Shown here: in pieces, positions 28,998-40,110 of the stretch
Numbering within the stretch: position 1 is the first letter of the stretch
How the letters are laid out: each line of letters starts with the position of its first letter
Source: Dermacentor variabilis
Lineage: Eukaryota; Arthropoda; Arachnida; Ixodida; Ixodidae
Direction: 5' to 3'
DNA: 64,000 nt
Assembly (NCBI RefSeq): GCF_050947875.1
Contig: NC_134571.1
Location: 228,790,024-228,854,023, forward strand
Position numbers and translations under genes: made by a program
Notes under the pieces: model-generated
Database searches by the model: none
Told to the model about the DNA's origin: nothing
What the model saw: the letters and a program-made list of their open reading frames with translations, nothing else

Positions 28998-29945
28998 CTA
29001 GCGCTGGGGGGATGAAAGGGGGGCGGAGCTGGTTACGAGGCCGACGACAACGCCGACGACGACGCGAAACCCAGGAACGGACGCCAAAGAGCTGCGCTCT
29101 AAAAAGCCCTTTTCCTGCAGCCAGGGTTTGACTGGGAGCGTGCCACTATGGAGTTGAAAAAAGAAAGTTTTCACAGACGACCGAACCGGCATTTTTTTAA
29201 TTCTCTTTAAAACATCCTTACCCGGTCCGACAGAAAAAATGGCTCGATATAAAGGTACTGGAAGCATCACGTCACGGAGATCTTTGTACAATTGTTCCTT
29301 TGATACTATAATAAGATAATCAAAAGAGAAACGTACTCGAAGAATCTTAAAGGCACTTACAACTTCGCGTAGATACCCGCACAAGCCGCTTCCAGTAACG
29401 CCACACGATGACACAATAAACTCGGGGAGAGCATTCTGCAGTCTCACTTGAAGCACTGCTCGCAAAAATGGGTCATGCTGGTCCCGCAAGAAAATAAACC
29501 TTGAGACAATCTGCCTCAGAAAAAGATGAGCTAAGCCAAGCCCTCCTGCTTTCAGTGAGTGAAATAAGTTGAGACGACTTGTGCGTTCCCATGTTGAATT
29601 CCATACAAACGATTCAAGAATTCTATGGAATTTCTGCGCACTAGTTCGTGACATAGCGAGCACCTGCAACACATACCAAATTCCCGCAACAAGGAACGTA
29701 TTGCAAATAGTTGACCTGGTAAATATGGATAAATTTTTCCCGCCCCATTTCGTAGTTTCCTGGCGCATTCTCTCAGCTTCTTCTCTCCAGTATTCTGTAG
29801 GCTCATCATACCAGTTTAAAGGTGCTCCTAGATATTTTGTAGGAGAGACTGTCCACTGTAAATTTTCAAAGACATTGGGCTTCTCATCCCAGCTGCCATG
29901 CCAAAAACCGGCGCACTTCTCCCAGTTAACAGCGCTTCCAGACAT
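28998..29945 (-). pseudogene. LINE RT thumb and following domain
   Basis: It continues the RT from 29828-30820 in another frame: WEKCAGFWHGSW, PTKYLGAPLNW, WGGKNLSIFTRSTICNTFL, KAGGLGLAHLFLR and VKTFFFQLHSGTLPVKPWL. These are characteristic of the region between RT and the terminal zinc motif in L1/Tx1 LINEs. After QEKGF the frame enters the insertion at about 29095, so the last about 30 residues are not LINE. Confidence 0.8.
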
Positions 29946-30865
29946 ATTGCAATACGTTCGAGCTTGTTTAACAGTTTCACGGACACTTTCTTTATCCCCA
30001 CAAAGACGGCTACATCATCCGCATACGAGAGAATTTTGACTTCACTGCCCATTAAACGGAAACCGCGTATTTTCTCATTGTGTATAACTTTTAAGCAAAA
30101 AGGCTCGAAGTAAATTGCGAAGAGAAGTGACGAAGCTGGGCATCCTTGTTTTATGCTTCTACATAAGTTAATATTTCCAGAGAGTTGTTTATTCACTAAT
30201 AAGTTAGTGCTACACCCTTCGTAAGACAGTTTTAAGCCTTCTAATATAATGTTTCCAACATTCACGTGCTCTAGAATAGAAAAGAGCACACTGTGCACAA
30301 CACGGTCGAAGGCCTTCTCCATGTTTAGTTGCATCATAGCAACTCTTCCTTCCCAGGCATCGCAACACTCCAGAATACTTCTTGCCACATGTATGTTAAG
30401 TATCGAGCGGCCTCTTATGCCACAAGTTTGGTGTGGGCCTACTATTGATGTCATCACTGATTGCAACCTTCTTGCTAACACCTTCATGAATATCTTATAA
30501 TCTACATTGGATAAAGTTATGGGGCGATACGACCGTACTGAGAGCAGCTTCACAGGGTCATCGCATTTCGGGATCAGCACTGTATGAGTTTTTCGGAAAG
30601 AAGGCGGCATGTATTTTACTTTATAAGCCTCGGCTAGAATACGGTGTAAAATGACTGCTAGTTCATGCTTAAGAGCCTTGTAGAAAGCTGCGCCTAGGCC
30701 ATCAGGTCCGGGCGCCTTTCCAGGTTTGAGTTCATCAATTGCAGCTTCGATCTCATTCAACGTAATCGGTTCCTCGAGGACTGTCTTGACGTCATCATCT
30801 AGCCTCGGCATCAAAGGCAAGTATTCGCTATCAAAGCCAGCTTCTACCGCTCCTTGGCAGCTTAA
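29828..30865 (-). pseudogene. LINE reverse transcriptase core
   Basis: The RT motifs are EIEAAIDELKPGKAPGPDGL, FRKTHTVLIPKCDDP, SYRPITLSNVDYKIF, QTCGIRGRSI, MQLNMEKAFDRVVH, SIKQGCPASSLLFAIY and LSYADDVAVFV with the catalytic YADD. The frame extends right of the 30820 start codon up to the TTAA at 30862-30865. There it is cut by the MITE and resumes at 31594. A frameshift near 29900 passes to the next frame. It primes reverse transcription at the nicked target. Confidence 0.85.
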
Positions 30866-31589
30866 GAGGAAGCTTTAGCTCGGGCCCAACACCGACGCGG
30901 CCTATTCAAATACATGTAAAACGCAAAAACGTTTTTATGAGATAACCCATGCACCGATTTTGATGAAATTTGTTGCATCTGAAAGATAAAGTAAAATTCT
31001 AGTGACTGTTGGAAGTGGAATTTCGATTTCGGGCTTGAATTTTCTTAAAACGATTTTCAAATATTTGACCGTTTGAAAAAAATAGAAGCACGAAGTTTAC
31101 AAATTGATAGCTATGCATCAAGAACTGATATCGCGGTTCTGTAAACGGCATCCATTAGATCATTCAAAGCGGACAAATTCAATATGTCATCTTACATCTT
31201 ACATGAATTTGTTACGTTGGTGACAACGGTTTTACAAAAGTTGAATTTCCCTATGATTAAATTTTTTTATATTCATGTGTAACATATCAATTTTGTCCGC
31301 TATGGATGTACTTTTAGATGCAATTCACAGAATTGTATTATCATTCTTACTGGTTGAGTTACAGAGTTGTAAACTTGATAGTTTCGTTTTTTGAAAATTT
31401 TTGATTTTTGCCAATTTTTAATAAAAGATTGACGACTTAACTCAAAAATTCGAAACCAACAGTCACTAGATTGTAAGTTTTTCTTTTAAATGCAACAAAC
31501 CTCGTCAAATTTGGTGCAGTGGTTGCCGAGAAAAACGAATTCTCCTTTTACATGTATTTAGATAGGAGCACTCGAGCTAAAGCTTCCTC
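30866..31589. mobile_element. TTAA-flanked palindromic MITE inside the LINE
   Basis: The ends are perfect 17-bp inverted repeats GAGGAAGCTTTAGCTCG, flanked by TTAA at 30862-30865 and 31590-31593. The whole 724 bp is an imperfect palindrome; for example AAATACATGTAAAA, TTTGTTGCAT and CTAGTGACTGTTGG occur in both halves in opposite orientation. Removing it with one TTAA restores the LINE reading frame (..HYRELSCQGAVEAG..). There is no coding capacity. TTAA target use points to a piggyBac- or Kolobok-type mobiliser. Confidence 0.9.
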
Positions 31590-31593
31590 TTAA

Positions 31594-32131
31594 CTCTCTG
31601 TAGTGTTCGAAGAAGGCACGCTGTATTGTATTACTATCGCTACTACGCACGTTGCCGTATTCAATTTCTTTTATTTCATTTTGCGATGCGTATCTTTTCT
31701 CTTCGCCCAAAGCGCGCCTTGTGGGCGTTTCCCCGAGCCACAAATTCTGAGCGCGCACGTATCACTGACCCCCTATATCTCTTGACATCAAAGATTTCAA
31801 GCTCATTTTTTATATTCCTTATCTCTATTGACAAATCTTCTGGCTGTGGGCATTTTATCGACAACAATACGTTAAGCTTACTTCGTAATTCATTTTCTTT
31901 TCTTTTTTCATTGTAGCGTAACACAGAGGCTCTTTCAATGGCTGTTATTTTAAATTCCTGTTTAAACTCTTCCCACATCGCTATAAACCCCGCGGCTTCA
32001 CTAGCAAGCATCTCTCGTATACGTTCTTTTATAAACGCCAGAAAGGTTGCGTCGTCCAGAAGTTTGACGTTGAATTTCCATAAGCACCAATTAAAAGGGC
32101 GGTTTTCTTTTCTCTTGCCGAGCGAGAACAT
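31594..32131 (-). pseudogene. LINE ORF2 region between endonuclease and RT
   Basis: The minus-strand frames carry RPFNWCLWKFNVKLLDD, FIAMWEEFKQEFK and a helical Lys/Glu/Arg-rich stretch, then in another frame SSDSNTIQRAFFEHYREL leading to the RT. This is the usual linker of L1-type ORF2. The frame change is near 31700. Confidence 0.7.
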
Positions 32132-32835
32132 TACAAGACTGGTCGCTGAAGGATACGTGCCTCACGTCATAGCTTCTACACAACGGAACCAGTCTCGCTG
32201 ATATATAAGCTCGATCTAATCTCGCGTGACTGCCCCGTTGGAAATGCGTGAACACAGTCTGCTTTCCACTGCAAAACACCCTACCAAAATCTAATTCACG
32301 CTCTCGGGTTGCTGCGAGCAAGAAACCTGCACTTTGATCGCGTACAAGCAAGTTGTTATTCCGGTCGTCAGAAAAACAAACACAATTGAAGTCTCCCAGC
32401 AAGATAATATAGCGCTCAGATTTCAAATAGACATCAAGTTTTCCAAAAAAAGTCACGGCGTTCTCTTTCATTATTTGGGGCGTATATGCAAATCACCCGC
32501 CATTCCGAATCCCAGAGCGAAAAGTCGCACACAATCATTCGACCTTCATCACAAACAAATACAGAATGCGGTACAATTTCTAAAGATTTCCGCAACAACA
32601 AAACACATCCACCGGAACTGCCGACAGCATGGGAAACGCACGCACTGTACCGTGCTCTAAATGTTTGAACCATTCGGTCGGTGCGCTCTTCACTTTCAAT
32701 TTTTGTTTCCTGTAGAGCGACTATGTCTAAATCATTTTCTTGCAGTAACCGGCTGACCTGGTACTGCCGCCTTTTCGCGCCCAGGCCTCGGCCATTGAGC
32801 GTACCAATGCGTAGCGCTATTGCAGATTTTGAAGC
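32091..32835 (-). pseudogene. LINE APE-type endonuclease
   Basis: It starts near MASKSAIALRIGTLNGRGLG (32835) and shows IVALQETKI, WRVICIYAPN and, after a frameshift near 32450, YIILLGDFNCV and HARLDRAYIS. The terminal SDH motif reads SDQ, so the catalytic His is lost. It normally nicks the target for reverse transcription. Confidence 0.8.
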
Positions 32836-33019
32836 CATTTCCTTTTTTTTTTTTAGAAGAAGAAAAACAAGCATACTAGTTCAAGTGAACCCATACATCC
32901 TGCCATTTCTCAGAACGCGCACAATTCTTTCCTAGGCAAAAGCGACCGAACTTTACAATTGTACTCTGCAGCCCGTCCCACACCTCGCATACAGGCATTG
33001 CTGGGCGACGCCCTCGTTA

Positions 33020-33622
33020 TTACGGGGGCGCCTTCGGTACCGTCGGAATGGAATCCGGCGGAATGTGAGGCTTTGGCTTGAAAGAAGGACGGCGGTACGA
33101 ACTTTCTTTCCTGGGCGGCTCCTGTGCCTTCCCGCTGCCCCCTTCGTCACCTTCGGAAACTTGCGTGTGTGGGCGTTTCGCAGACGAGCTGCTCGCGACG
33201 TCCATGTCTTCTTGGTCGCTACTCGGCGAGGCTTGAGTGGTATCGGAGACGTCTTTGACGGAACACGTTGGCGAAGCGATAACCTGTCGTTCAGGTGCCA
33301 CGTCACTGTGGTCGCTTCCAACACTTTTCGCAAGCTCCTTCTCGGACGTTTCAACAGCTGCCGACGTAGATTGTCTGTCCTTGATTCCCGCAGCCTCCGC
33401 CGCGTCCGCCTCGTCCATGATGTGCTCGGTGGGGTCCTCCCGGCTCCTTTGGCTTGCTACGCTTGCGTAGGTTTTAGCGCACTGGCTATCGCCATGTCCG
33501 AACCGACGACAGAGCTTACACCGTGGGACGCGGCAGTCTCGGCGAATGTGCCCTGTTCGCTGACACCGCAGGCAAAGCGGCGGTCTCCCCGGTACCACCA
33601 CAAGGGCCGTAATGCCACACAC
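33020..33622 (-). pseudogene. LINE ORF1, zinc-knuckle half
   Basis: CCHC-type knuckles CLRCQRTGHIRRDC and CKLCRRFGHGDSQC are followed by a Ser/Glu/Asp-rich tail with a Pro-rich end (KPHIPPDSIP). It is preceded by ITALVVVPGRPPL, which continues the other ORF1 frame across a frameshift near 33600. ORF1 of Tx1 LINEs binds the element RNA. Confidence 0.8.
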
Positions 33623-34164
33623 TCGTAGCTGAGGTCATCCAAAGTCACGCCACCCTTGAGCTGCAGATTAACCGTCCGTGTCGAGGAGCCCTTATCGCCG
33701 AGTCCTGGTACACGCCATTGCTCTCTGCAAACGTCCGTCACTTTTCCGTACGGTGCAAGAGCAGCGCGCACGTCTTCATCTTGTATGTGGTAAAGCAGCC
33801 AATACAGCCTTAGGCGGACAGTATGGGTGCTCGGATCTATCACGAGGCAGCGGTGATTCTTCACAGTCACATCAGTTACGGCGAGCAACTTCTTCATTCC
33901 TTCCGCAGTCTTGAAGGTGACCGCCCACACGTGATTCATCTGAAACGCCCCCAAGGCAACTACCTCGGGGAGCAGTTCCAGACGATCCAATGTATCTCGG
34001 AAGTCCTCAGCTCGAAAAGGCCTGGCTTTAACGCTGCCGTGAAGAAAAACAGTATTTAAAACAGACGAACCTGATGGCAGTTGTGGCAAAATAACGTCAT
34101 ATTCCGTAGAATCCTGTGCATCTGTCCTGTTACCGCGGCCCTGCTGGGCCGCATTCGCCGCTCC
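33457..34164 (-). pseudogene. LINE ORF1, N-terminal half
   Basis: The likely start is MSSSLGAANAAQQG near 34164, since codons upstream to 34662 read through 5' UTR and flanking repeat. Recognisable ORF1 sequence includes NTVFLHGSVKARPFRAEDFR, VWAVTFKTAEGMKKLL and APYGKVTDV, an RRM-like pattern. Frame is lost near 33600, just before the zinc knuckles. Confidence 0.65.
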
Positions 34165-34622
34165 AAGAGAGCTGGACATTACACGACCGTACACTACGGT
34201 GGCCGGAAGTGGAATCCGTTCCTTCAAAACAGGACAAAAGCACCTCTGGTGAATGCGGTGTTGCCTTCGAAACGTGCCGTACAAAATTATACTGCGGTGT
34301 ATATCGGTAATTATGACCATGTCTCTTACAGAAGTCGCAGTTTCACGAGTAGCGAAGTACGTTTCCGCTAAACTTCTTCTGCGCTCTGCGCACACGCAGA
34401 GCCATCTTGCGGCAAACACAGAAGACCCCCTCCTCGCAATGTACGGCGCAGCCCCGACACGTGGCGCGCCACTCGCCCCATGACCGCGTCCGCCTTCATG
34501 GCGCGTCTGGGCCCGGCTATCTCTGCCCATCGCAACGTTTGGCTGGCGTAGCGCGTTTGAATAGGCGGTGCGAACGGGGTGCGATAACGCTATCGCGTTC
34601 CAGTCTTGAAGGCGAAGCTTAA

Positions 34623-35716
34623 AGGGAAGCTGAAAGGTTTTCCAGAAAAAATGAGTGAACATCTGTACATAATGGTTTTCAACCCTCCGAATTCGAATAT
34701 CGTATCGAAATTGAGCGAAAGAAAGCGCAAATATATTTTATTTCGACGAAAAGTGCAGCAGCGGACACGCCCAGCTCGCGCGTCTCGTTTCCGCCTGTGA
34801 TTGGTCGGTGCGCCTCGTGACATCAACTCTGCCGCTGCCGACCGCTGCCGCTACACATGAAGCGCGGTGCCAGGTAGTTTGGTGCTGTTTTTCTGAGACG
34901 GTAATTGAAAATTTAGAGAGCCTGCGTTTTTCTGAGGTGTTCGGCGTTACTCCCTACATGTACGAGCCGATTGCGAAGAGCCGGCCTCTCGAAGAAGCAA
35001 ACGATGCTGGTGCGAGCAGTGCTTTCGACGCGAACGAAAGCAAAGTCTTGGGATCTCCTCGTGTTGGAAATGCTCTTTGGTGAGTATGTTTTTTGCAAAG
35101 CGATCTAGTGATCTCGCCGATCTTTCGCCGATCTAGTGAGCTCGTTTCCGGTCAAACAACTGTAGTGTTGTGTTCCTGCATGCCTCCTCGTGGAACGTAA
35201 GCGGGGATGCGATCGTCGGCATTTGTGCGCTGTCCAAAGCTGTCGGCAATCTACAAAGACGGTTTAAACGCGTGAAAAGCTTCCCGGTTCATGCAGTACG
35301 TGTAGTGACCTTCATCTGTTGACTACCACTCACGTTGACTACCACTCACGTTAATTACCACTCACGTTGACTACCACGCACGTTGACTACCACTCTACAT
35401 ACACGCAGACGCACCAACAAAGGAATGCAGGGTCGATCGAAGCAGATTACGATGGCACGCACGCAGAAACAAGCGCGGTCAGGCACGGTCGCGGACGCTG
35501 CGAAGGAACGAAGCAGAGTTGACGTCAGAACACCGCGGTTTCCGGTCTCCGCTCCGCTCGCTCACTCAAAGGGGGGCGGAGCTACAGCGCAATTTCAACC
35601 GACGATTACGTCGCTCCTAATTAAAAAAAAACCCAAATTTTACCTACATGGTTTATAAAGTTCCCGCATCCGTATATGAGCGTCTTATTGAATTCGACAG
35701 ACTCTTCAGCTTCCCT
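34623..35716 (+). mobile_element. TTAA-flanked element with AGGGAAGCTGAA ends
   Basis: It has 12-bp perfect inverted ends AGGGAAGCTGAA, flanked by TTAA at 34619-34622 and 35717-35720; the length is 1094 bp. It contains the first-exon-like ORF 34808-35083 and short TTGACTACCACTCACG tandem repeats at 35319-35395. It is probably an internally deleted, non-autonomous copy. A TTAA target and AGGG ends are typical of Kolobok/piggyBac-like elements. Confidence 0.75.
34808..35083 (+). CDS. Exon-like ORF, P2X7-domain transposon gene type
   Basis: The informative part is FSEVFGVTPYMYEPIAKSRP, followed by an acidic/Ser-rich stretch ending SPRVGNALW, where a splice-donor-like GGTGAGTATG follows (35080). 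From memory, tick repeat genes annotated with a P2X7 intracellular-like domain begin in this way and continue with a Cys-rich exon. That exon is absent here, so the gene is truncated. The first about 30 residues of the frame are probably 5' UTR. Confidence 0.4.
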   Translation: MRLVTSTLPLPTAAATHEARCQVVWCCFSETVIENLESLRFSEVFGVTPYMYEPIAKSRPLEEANDAGASSAFDANESKVLGSPRVGNALW

Positions 35717-35720
35717 TTAA

Positions 35721-35804
35721 GCGTCCTCCAATTTTTTCTGCCGTGTTGCGAGTGCGAAAAGGCTCGTCACTTCTCACAGACCACGCTGCGAGCTGGCCGC
35801 AGCC
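35721..35804. repeat. Fragment of the repeat also present at 47640-47720
   Basis: TGTTGCGAGTGCGAAAAGGCTCGTC and CACGCTGCGAGCTGGCCGCAGCC match about 47645-47717. The match continues at 37208 beyond the inserted TA element (TAGTTTAACGAAAACGG). Confidence 0.7.
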
Positions 35805-35806
35805 TA

Positions 35807-37207
35807 TTGGCGGCGAGGAGTTACGGAGTCGCCATCTATCGGAAGCGCCTCGCTGGCGTATTATGAGGGATCACGTGGCGCGCTCCTCATAGGTTTTGCT
35901 GTCAGCGCTCACTGAAAACACCACGCGCGAGCTCTCCCGGACATTTCTGTGAGTACTTTCGAAACGAGAGAAGTTTCATACTTTCTAAACAATAATCTTG
36001 GGCAAACTGAAAGCACACAATCGTTTACAGACGCTATCTCTTTACCGAATACGTACAGTGAACGCCACTGCGCGCGGTCGCCGCGATGGAGTCTCCCGAA
36101 CCGGCTTCTTGCGTGAAAGGTAGGTAAACGCTGAGAGCAAACTATCTGAAATGTGTTCTTATAGTGTTTGTATAACTAAATGGAGCGTAATAGAATGAAG
36201 CCTCAATGCAGCGATCGCGCAGATTCGCAGCGACCGACTGCGCGTCTGCATGCTTGTCCGCGCACTGTTTCGCTTTCGCCGCGCGCGTGTTTTCGCACCG
36301 TGCCATGAGCTTTAGGCCGCAGAATATGAGCATTTGACAGTATACAAGCAACCATTGTTGCGTGGGCGCTATCAGAGCTGTTCAAAAATAATTTCATTGT
36401 AGAGACTTCGACGCCTACGGGGACTGATGTGCCGTCGCGACGATTCAATCTTTTTTTCTTTCTTCTAAATTCTTGGACATTTCAATATTATTTCTCGAGT
36501 TGCGTCGCACTGTATGTTTAACAGTGTTCTCAGCGTGCGATTTCCCGCTGCTTCTTTTTTGTAATGCAGTGCATTAATTCATAACACAAACATGACCATA
36601 TGTCATGCTTTTTGATAATGTACTTTTTACCGCTCCCTTTCCACTCCAGTGAACTTGCCAGTATCTATAGCATTGACAAGTTCATAGACCAAACCGTCAT
36701 GACATTAGTCGGGCAGCGGACTCGGGCGAGCGTCTCAGTGCGCGTTTTCCGAACATCGCAGACCGGGCGCCGTAGCAGAAATCTTCCTCGCGTCTGTGCT
36801 TGCTGCTTACCCGAGTTGTAGCCGATGACTGTTTGCCGGTTTTAGGTTTCGCGAGCCAAGCTTCACACAGCTTATTGTCCTGCGGCTACGTGTGAATAAG
36901 GCCGACACCGTGTTCCGTTGCGTGCGTCCGGCATTGGGGCACCGAGCAGTAGCCTACCATGTTGTGCGCCTTCAAAGGCAGCCACTACCTATTGTAGTGC
37001 TTTCAAGCGTTGTAAAGGAGACACTCGAAGCGGGAAAATCTCGCCACTAAATGAGGACCGCAGCGTACGAGGGAATTTAAACTCTCGTTTTCAGCTCGCT
37101 TCGGCGCGCCCGAAGCAGCCGACGCGGCCGCTATGTCCACGTGATCCCTCCTAGCACGTCACGCCGATGGTGGCGCCAGCTTTTCCAGTGGTGGAGCTCG
37201 AGGCCAA
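35807..37207. mobile_element. TA-flanked non-autonomous element, copy 2 (complete)
   Basis: It starts TTGGCGGCGAGGAG and ends CTCGAGGCCAA, with imperfect TIRs (TTGGCNNCGAG), flanked by TA at 35805-35806 and 37208-37209. The empty site occurs at about 47711-47730 (GCAGCCTATAGTTTAACG). The body is highly similar to 13217-14607. ORFs (for example 36600-36821) lack known domains. A 1401-bp MITE-like or decayed mariner-type element is likely. Confidence 0.8.
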
Positions 37208-37329
37208 TAGTTTAACGAAAACGGACTCTCCGTGTGCTGTGGGTGGTAATGCTAGGAGCAGAAGGAATCGGTGACGCTGATCCAGAGAGACCTAGCCCAG
37301 CCTCGAAAAGACGTCACCGTCATTACTTC

Positions 37330-37455
37330 AGCGTCGTGGGCTGCCATGAAGAAGAAGGCCTGAATCCCAACATCAAATTCTACCGTTTTCCTTCAAGGCC
37401 TCACGAAGTGGAGCGTCGGGCGCGCTGCATAGCTGCAGTTCGTCGCGCTGAGTAA
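37330..37455 (+). pseudogene. Degenerate THAP zinc-finger domain
   Basis: VVGCHEEEGLNPNIKFYRFP is followed by SRPHEVERRARCIAAVRRAE and a stop. This matches the N-terminal half of a THAP DNA-binding domain of the sort carried by P-element and related transposases. The first zinc-ligand Cys is missing (FSVVGC), the conserved Trp is Cys (RARCIAAVRR), and nothing follows after the stop. It is a remnant. Confidence 0.6.
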
Positions 37456-38554
37456 ACGAAACTTCGCGCCATGCTGACTGCTTCGCCTGTCTTGAAGCTT
37501 GCTTTATTATCTGCGTTCTAAAAGGCGGTATTTTGCACCTACAGTCCCGACAGCAGACCGACATAGCAGCAGGCATGGCTGGTAATTCACGATTCGAGGC
37601 CCGGCCACAGCGACAATTAACAATTCGACCGATGTGAAGTGGTGAAGTGACCAGGTGTGTGCAAATGAGCACAAATGGTCCGGCTCATTCGATGACAATT
37701 CACTACTCGGCTACGAGCAGCACAGGTTAAGAGTTAAATGCGCTCATCCTTGATCTCAAGCCAGCACGTTGAGGCAGCGCAGCAAGGCAGTATTGATTGC
37801 AGCACATCGATGTTCGAGCGCTGTCATTAAAACCTACATCAAGCGAGCAGCGCATGAGATCGCGCTGCAGCGCGATTCGCACGTACGCGCGAGCTCATAT
37901 GCATTGCATCAGTTATTACCAGTTACTAAAAGGGACAGATGGCCGCTACAACAACGCAGGCATAACTACTTGTTTAGCGGCATGCAGTCAACAAAGATTG
38001 CAGGAAGCCCGCCGTTTCGCGGCATGTCGAAAGACCGCTGCCGTCGCGGCGCGTATGATCGTGCGCTCGAGCCATAGAGTTACTATACTGACTCTAGAGG
38101 ACAAGCTACCCATAGGGCCCATGCATTGAAATCGGGAACCGCAAGAGCGCCGCCATGTTGCTACGCGCCGAGGTTGCCAGCTCCTGAGACGCTTGCTAGA
38201 CTTGGTGACAGTAGTCAGTTTTAATCCGGCAACAGTAGCAGCGTAGCAGCATGGCGTCTCGCTTGTACTGTCGTGATGTGTGCGCGCAGCCGTGTGTTTG
38301 GGCTTTATAAGTTGGTTCTTTATTCTATGTTGCGGGACGGTGCGGGTGTGGTCCATGTTGGCCGTACAGGTGGCAGTTATGCAACCGAGGGATGATCCTG
38401 TTGAAATTTCCGGTGGTATGCGGTTTTCAGCGGTCACGCCTGTTGCAGGAGTGTCACTCGACGAGGTTACGAGCTCGAAGCTGTGGTCAGATTCCTCGTT
38501 GGCGTTCCGTAATTCTCTTCGCACGGGCGCGGTATGTTGCAAAAGCCGCTTTCG

Positions 38555-38580
38555 CGATCTATCGTCGCGACGATAGATCG
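38555..38580. repeat. Perfect 26-bp palindrome
   Basis: CGATCTATCGTCG is followed at once by its reverse complement. It lies next to a T-rich stretch at 38583-38597. Confidence 0.9.
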
Positions 38581-38900
38581 GGCTTTTTTATTATTATAAG
38601 CACTGATCCAGTTGGGGTAGGGCACATGTAACCTACAAACGGAAGTCTCAGGAGAGCACCTAAGATTATAATAAAGCAGGCGGCGCAGGAACTCCAGGGC
38701 ACCCAAGGGACAGTGGGGGGATCAAAGCTCGAAGCAGAACGGTACGTAGGTTGGGGCCGCCGAGGCAGGTGTGTGCCAGGGAGTGTTCGCACGGACAGCT
38801 CCCCTGGCACGCGCAGCAGAGCCTCGCAAGGTCGAGATACCTTAAAGGCACCTGCGCCCATGATCTTTCTTTTGCCTCGATGCAGTGTGCACGATTAAAG
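38581..38900 (-). mobile_element. Possible LINE 3' fragment
   Basis: On the minus strand a 100-residue open segment (...GTHLPRRPQPTYRSASSF..) ends in an AT-rich tail (ATAATAATAAAAAAG at 38597-38583). This looks like the 3' end and tail of a non-LTR element, but no RT motif is present. Confidence 0.3.
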
Positions 38901-39642
38901 AGAATAATATGGAGGGCATCCGGTGCAGTCGCGAATGCGTCATGACAAATGTAGCTCGCGTCGCCTGGCGTGTGCAGTAATATCAGAGTTGGTTGTGTGA
39001 ACTTTATGCATAATACGTTTTGTTACGGTACCTTAACGCAATGGGTCTAGAGGACGGTGTTGGTACATTTTTTCGTACCGCCCTAATCCTATAACTCCCA
39101 CTACAAACACAGACACACATACCCCCCCCTTTTTTTATGTATACATACAATTCCTTGCCATGACGGGTCATAGCCTCCTTTACTTTTGAACAATAGAGGA
39201 GGCTATGGACGGATTGAACAGTTCAAGTTGTCAACTTGTCAATAACTGTCACAGGAATTGCTGTAATAAACACAATTCCACGATCGGATTGTTTACTCTC
39301 ATTTTTTGTTGTAACACTGAGGACTACATAGAACTTTATTTTGTATATGTGAGAGAAGCATGTGGATATCACGAGCTTAAGCCAATGTGCGATACACAGA
39401 AAAAGCAGCTGCTACAACATGAACTGCATTGAGGGCCACACAACACATACGTAATTAAAGGTGCAAAATATAGGGGGAAGCTTCAAAATACGCTCTGTAG
39501 CACTGCAAAGTGTAACATAGATTGTATGTGTACAATAAATGTTCAAAAATACAATGCATCAATGTCCCATTTGCCTTCAAGTTTATTATCAAGTTCAAGT
39601 TTACTGAAGTTTATTATGAGCATCTGTACAACAGGAATCTAC

Positions 39643-40110
39643 TGACACACCCGCAGTCAAGGTGGCTGTTCGAGGTGTGCTGGCTGCCTCAGTGTAAGAA
39701 AAAGAAATTGGGTGAATGTCAACACCAGTGCCACTGCTTCTTGCCTCTGACCTGCACGTGCCTCCACGGCATCTTTGTGCACAAGTGTGCTGGCGTGGCG
39801 AGGCGTAGGAGTCATCCGAGAGAAAGAGTATCGTTTACATGGAGAAGTGGCTGTTCACATTGCCTGCCGCTTTCCCTCAAATGTTTCCTTGGCGACTAGG
39901 GTGACACACCCGCAGTCAAGGTGGCTGTTCGAGGTGTGCTGGCTGCCTAAACGAAAGAAATTAGATGAATGTCGATACCAGTGCTATTGCTTCTTACCTG
40001 CATTTGCCTCCACGGCCTCTTGGCTTGCGGAGTCTGTATGAGGGAGCTGCCGTGACTAGGCGTAGGCATTGTCTAAGCAAAAAGAAAAGGCCATTCAAAT
40101 GGGAAATTAT
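39643..40110. repeat. Diverged tandem repeat, period about 259 bp
   Basis: TGACACACCCGCAGTCAAGG begins at 39643 and again at 39902. Similarity then runs on for over 200 bp with substitutions and indels. It lies inside the 4.4-kb element. Confidence 0.75.

Larger units (their letters stand above)
27771..29095 (-). mobile_element. 1.3-kb insertion in the LINE carrying an Arg/Ala-repeat gene
   Basis: The insertion lies within a T-run of the LINE (minus-strand GGCTTTTT / TTTTTCTTCCCGGG). It starts AGAGCGCAGCTCTTTGG on the minus strand and ends in a T-rich stretch. It holds a GC-rich 5' part, a tandem 88-bp repeat, one ORF (27954-28268) and an AATAAA-like run near 27900. The ends and class are uncertain, since neither TIRs nor a poly(A) tail in the coding sense are evident. 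Confidence 0.55.
27291..34560 (-). mobile_element. L1/Tx1-type LINE, interrupted and frameshifted
   Basis: On the minus strand from right to left: a 5' region, ORF1 with CCHC knuckles (33020-34160), APE-type endonuclease (32091-32835), linker, RT (29100-31760), C-terminal zinc motif (27385-27760) and an A-tail (27290-27297). RT blocks such as GKAPGPDGLGAAFYK, RPITLSNVDYKIF, IKQGCPASSLLF and YADD are typical of the L1/Tx1 branch. It is interrupted by a 1.3-kb insertion (27771-29095) and a 724-bp MITE (30866-31589), and has several frameshifts. Confidence 0.85.

Noticed and set aside
33065..33628. 187-codon plus frame opposite LINE ORF1
   Set aside because: Antisense shadow of the zinc-knuckle ORF.
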